Part shown: one piece after another, positions 6,051 to 6,989 of the stretch
Position numbering within the stretch: the first letter of the stretch is position 1
How the letters are laid out: each line of letters starts with the position of its first letter
DNA from: JAJFFW01 sp038531315
Lineage (GTDB): Bacteria; Pseudomonadota; Alphaproteobacteria; Caulobacterales; Parvularculaceae
DNA: 6,989 nt
Assembly (NCBI GenBank): GCA_038531315.1
Contig: JBCBBT010000091.1
Coordinates: 1 to 6,989 of the forward strand
Reading direction: 5' to 3'
Notes under the pieces: model-generated
The model's input: only the letters and a program-made list of their open reading frames with translations
What the model was told of the DNA's origin: nothing
Database searches by the model: none
Made by a program: the position numbers and the translations under genes

Positions 6051-6286
6051 CGCCCGCTTTTGATGAAACCCGAATGAACACCGCGCGGCGCGCGGCGCAC
6101 TTGTTAATGTGCGCGCATTTCTATCGGCTCGTTAACCACCCTGCAACTCGCTGCGTCACCGCGAATAGGGAGCGGACGGCCCGCGCCGCGCGCGCCCGCG
6201 CGCCCACAAGACCGCCTTCGCGGAGACACAATTTTTACGATTTCGGGTCATCATGGGTGCGAAGGTCTTAATGAAGGTGCTCTGAC
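6051..6286. promoter_or_regulatory. Divergent intergenic region between the SH3b lipoprotein and DUF2336 genes
   Basis: This 236-bp spacer should hold promoters for both flanking genes, but no hexamer pair is convincing. TACGAT at 6236-6241 could be a -10 for the plus gene without a matching -35. GCGCAC (6095-6100) and GTGCGC (6109-6114) form an inverted repeat around TTGTTAAT, which could be an operator or chance. GTTAACC at 6131-6137 resembles a single CtrA half-site, but no second TTAA lies at the required spacing. Two very GC-rich alternating GC patches occur at about 6081-6098 and 6181-6204. A short frame precedes the DUF2336 start at 6253-6285. Confidence 0.4.
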
Positions 6287-6989
6287 ATGGCGGGCGAGCA
6301 GTCTCGGCTCAAACAACTCATTGCGGTTGCAAAGGAGGATTCCAGCGCCAAGCGCCGCGATCTCCTACGCGAGATTACGGACGTCTTCATGGCGTCGCCC
6401 GACCGGTACACCTCATCGGAGATGCAGCATTTCGACGTGATCATGTCGAAAGTGACCCAATCGGTCGAAACCTCGCTGCGCCGGGAGATCGCCGAAAAGC
6501 TTGCTGACGTCGCCGAAGCGCCCCGCGGCCTCGTGCGCCAGCTCGCCCATGATGAAATCTCCGTCGCCGAACCGATTTTGACGCGCTCGGCGGCGCTAAC
6601 CGAAGACGACCTCATCCGCATCGTCCGCCAGCGCGGCCAGGGTCACATGAAAGCGATCACCAAGCGGCGCGAGGTGACCGAGGCGGTCTCGGCAGAGCTT
6701 GTCGAGCGCGGCGACAAGGAAGTGCTCGTCTCGCTGGCGGAAAACCGCGGCGCCAAGCTGAACAGCGATTCCATGGAAAAGCTGGTCGAACATTCGCGCA
6801 CCATCTCCGAGCTGCAGGCGCCGATGACCAAGCGCTACGACCTGCCGCCGCAATTATTGACGCAGATGTATTTCTTCGTCTCCTCGGCGCTGAAGAAGGA
6901 AATCCTGCGCCGCTCCGACATGCTCGATCCGTCGATTATCGACGAGGCGGTCAATTCCAACCGCGTCAAGATCCTGAAGGAAGCGGTCC
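6287..6989 (+). CDS. DUF2336 domain protein (partial, C-terminus beyond right edge)
   Basis: 234 codons are present from the ATG at 6287, with the frame open to the window edge. The sequence is soluble and almost entirely helical, with repeating amphipathic segments such as IAEKLADVAEAPRGLVRQLAHDE (68-90), SVAEPILTRSAALTEDDLIRIV (92-113) and AVSAELVERGDKEVLVSLAENRGAKLNSDSMEKLV (133-167). This is the HEAT-like pattern characteristic of DUF2336 (PF10098), a family found mainly in Alphaproteobacteria and without a firmly established function. There is no signal peptide or membrane segment, so it is probably cytoplasmic. AAGG at 6274-6277 lies 9 nt before the start. A short frame ending TGA at 6283-6285 stops one base before the ATG, so translation might be coupled. 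Full-length members are commonly about 350-400 aa, so roughly a third is missing. Confidence 0.9.
   Translation, partial: MAGEQSRLKQLIAVAKEDSSAKRRDLLREITDVFMASPDRYTSSEMQHFDVIMSKVTQSVETSLRREIAEKLADVAEAPRGLVRQLAHDEISVAEPILTRSAALTEDDLIRIVRQRGQGHMKAITKRREVTEAVSAELVERGDKEVLVSLAENRGAKLNSDSMEKLVEHSRTISELQAPMTKRYDLPPQLLTQMYFFVSSALKKEILRRSDMLDPSIIDEAVNSNRVKILKEAV

Noticed and set aside
6132..6137. CtrA-type site (TTAACC)
   Set aside because: The paired TTAA at seven bases' spacing is missing; a single half-site is not evidence.
6268..6853. Minus-strand open frames opposite the DUF2336 gene
   Set aside because: They are antisense shadows of a gene with a clear family match; GC-rich codon bias keeps such frames open.
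1..6989. A defence, phage, secretion or biosynthetic gene cluster
   Set aside because: Strands alternate at every gene, the families are mostly housekeeping or envelope types, and no nuclease, toxin, transposase, integrase or repeat-spacer array was seen.

Overview
The window is GC-rich, densely coding DNA that looks like chromosomal DNA of an alphaproteobacterium. A DUF2336 protein, a YcgN-type cysteine-cluster protein, a class A penicillin-binding protein with a very basic cytoplasmic tail, and an SH3b lipoprotein carrying pieces of a rickettsial 17-kDa-type surface-antigen domain together suggest the Caulobacterales/Hyphomonadales/Parvularculales side of that class. The placement is an inference from gene families, not a phylogeny.

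Layout from left to right. (1) The 5' part of an Lrp/AsnC-family regulator (minus strand, running off the left edge). (2) A short AT-richer divergent promoter region with repeated GATC-centred half-sites. (3) A PD40/TolB-like beta-propeller lipoprotein (plus). (4) A convergent ycgN-like gene (UPF0260, minus) with a good intrinsic terminator behind it. (5) A 360-bp divergent spacer with a plausible sigma70-type promoter reading right. (6) A complete bifunctional class A penicillin-binding protein (plus, TTG start) with all transglycosylase and transpeptidase motifs and a small tandem repeat in its interdomain linker. (7) A 439-bp convergent spacer holding two facing GC-rich hairpins that resemble a REPIN/BIME-type palindromic repeat. 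(8) An SH3b lipoprotein (minus) with its own terminator. (9) A divergent spacer. (10) The 5' two-thirds or so of a DUF2336 gene (plus, running off the right edge).

The genes do not form one operon: strands alternate, and every neighbouring pair is divergent or convergent. The only shared theme is the cell envelope: the propeller lipoprotein, the peptidoglycan synthase and the SH3b lipoprotein are all exported or membrane-anchored. I see no defence island, CRISPR array, phage, transposase, rRNA or tRNA. This is mostly an ordinary housekeeping region. The points most worth a second look are the surface-antigen-like domain apparently split by an SH3b domain, the paired hairpins with a compensatory base-pair change, the minisatellite in the penicillin-binding protein linker, and the basic, A-tract-containing N-terminal extension of the same protein.
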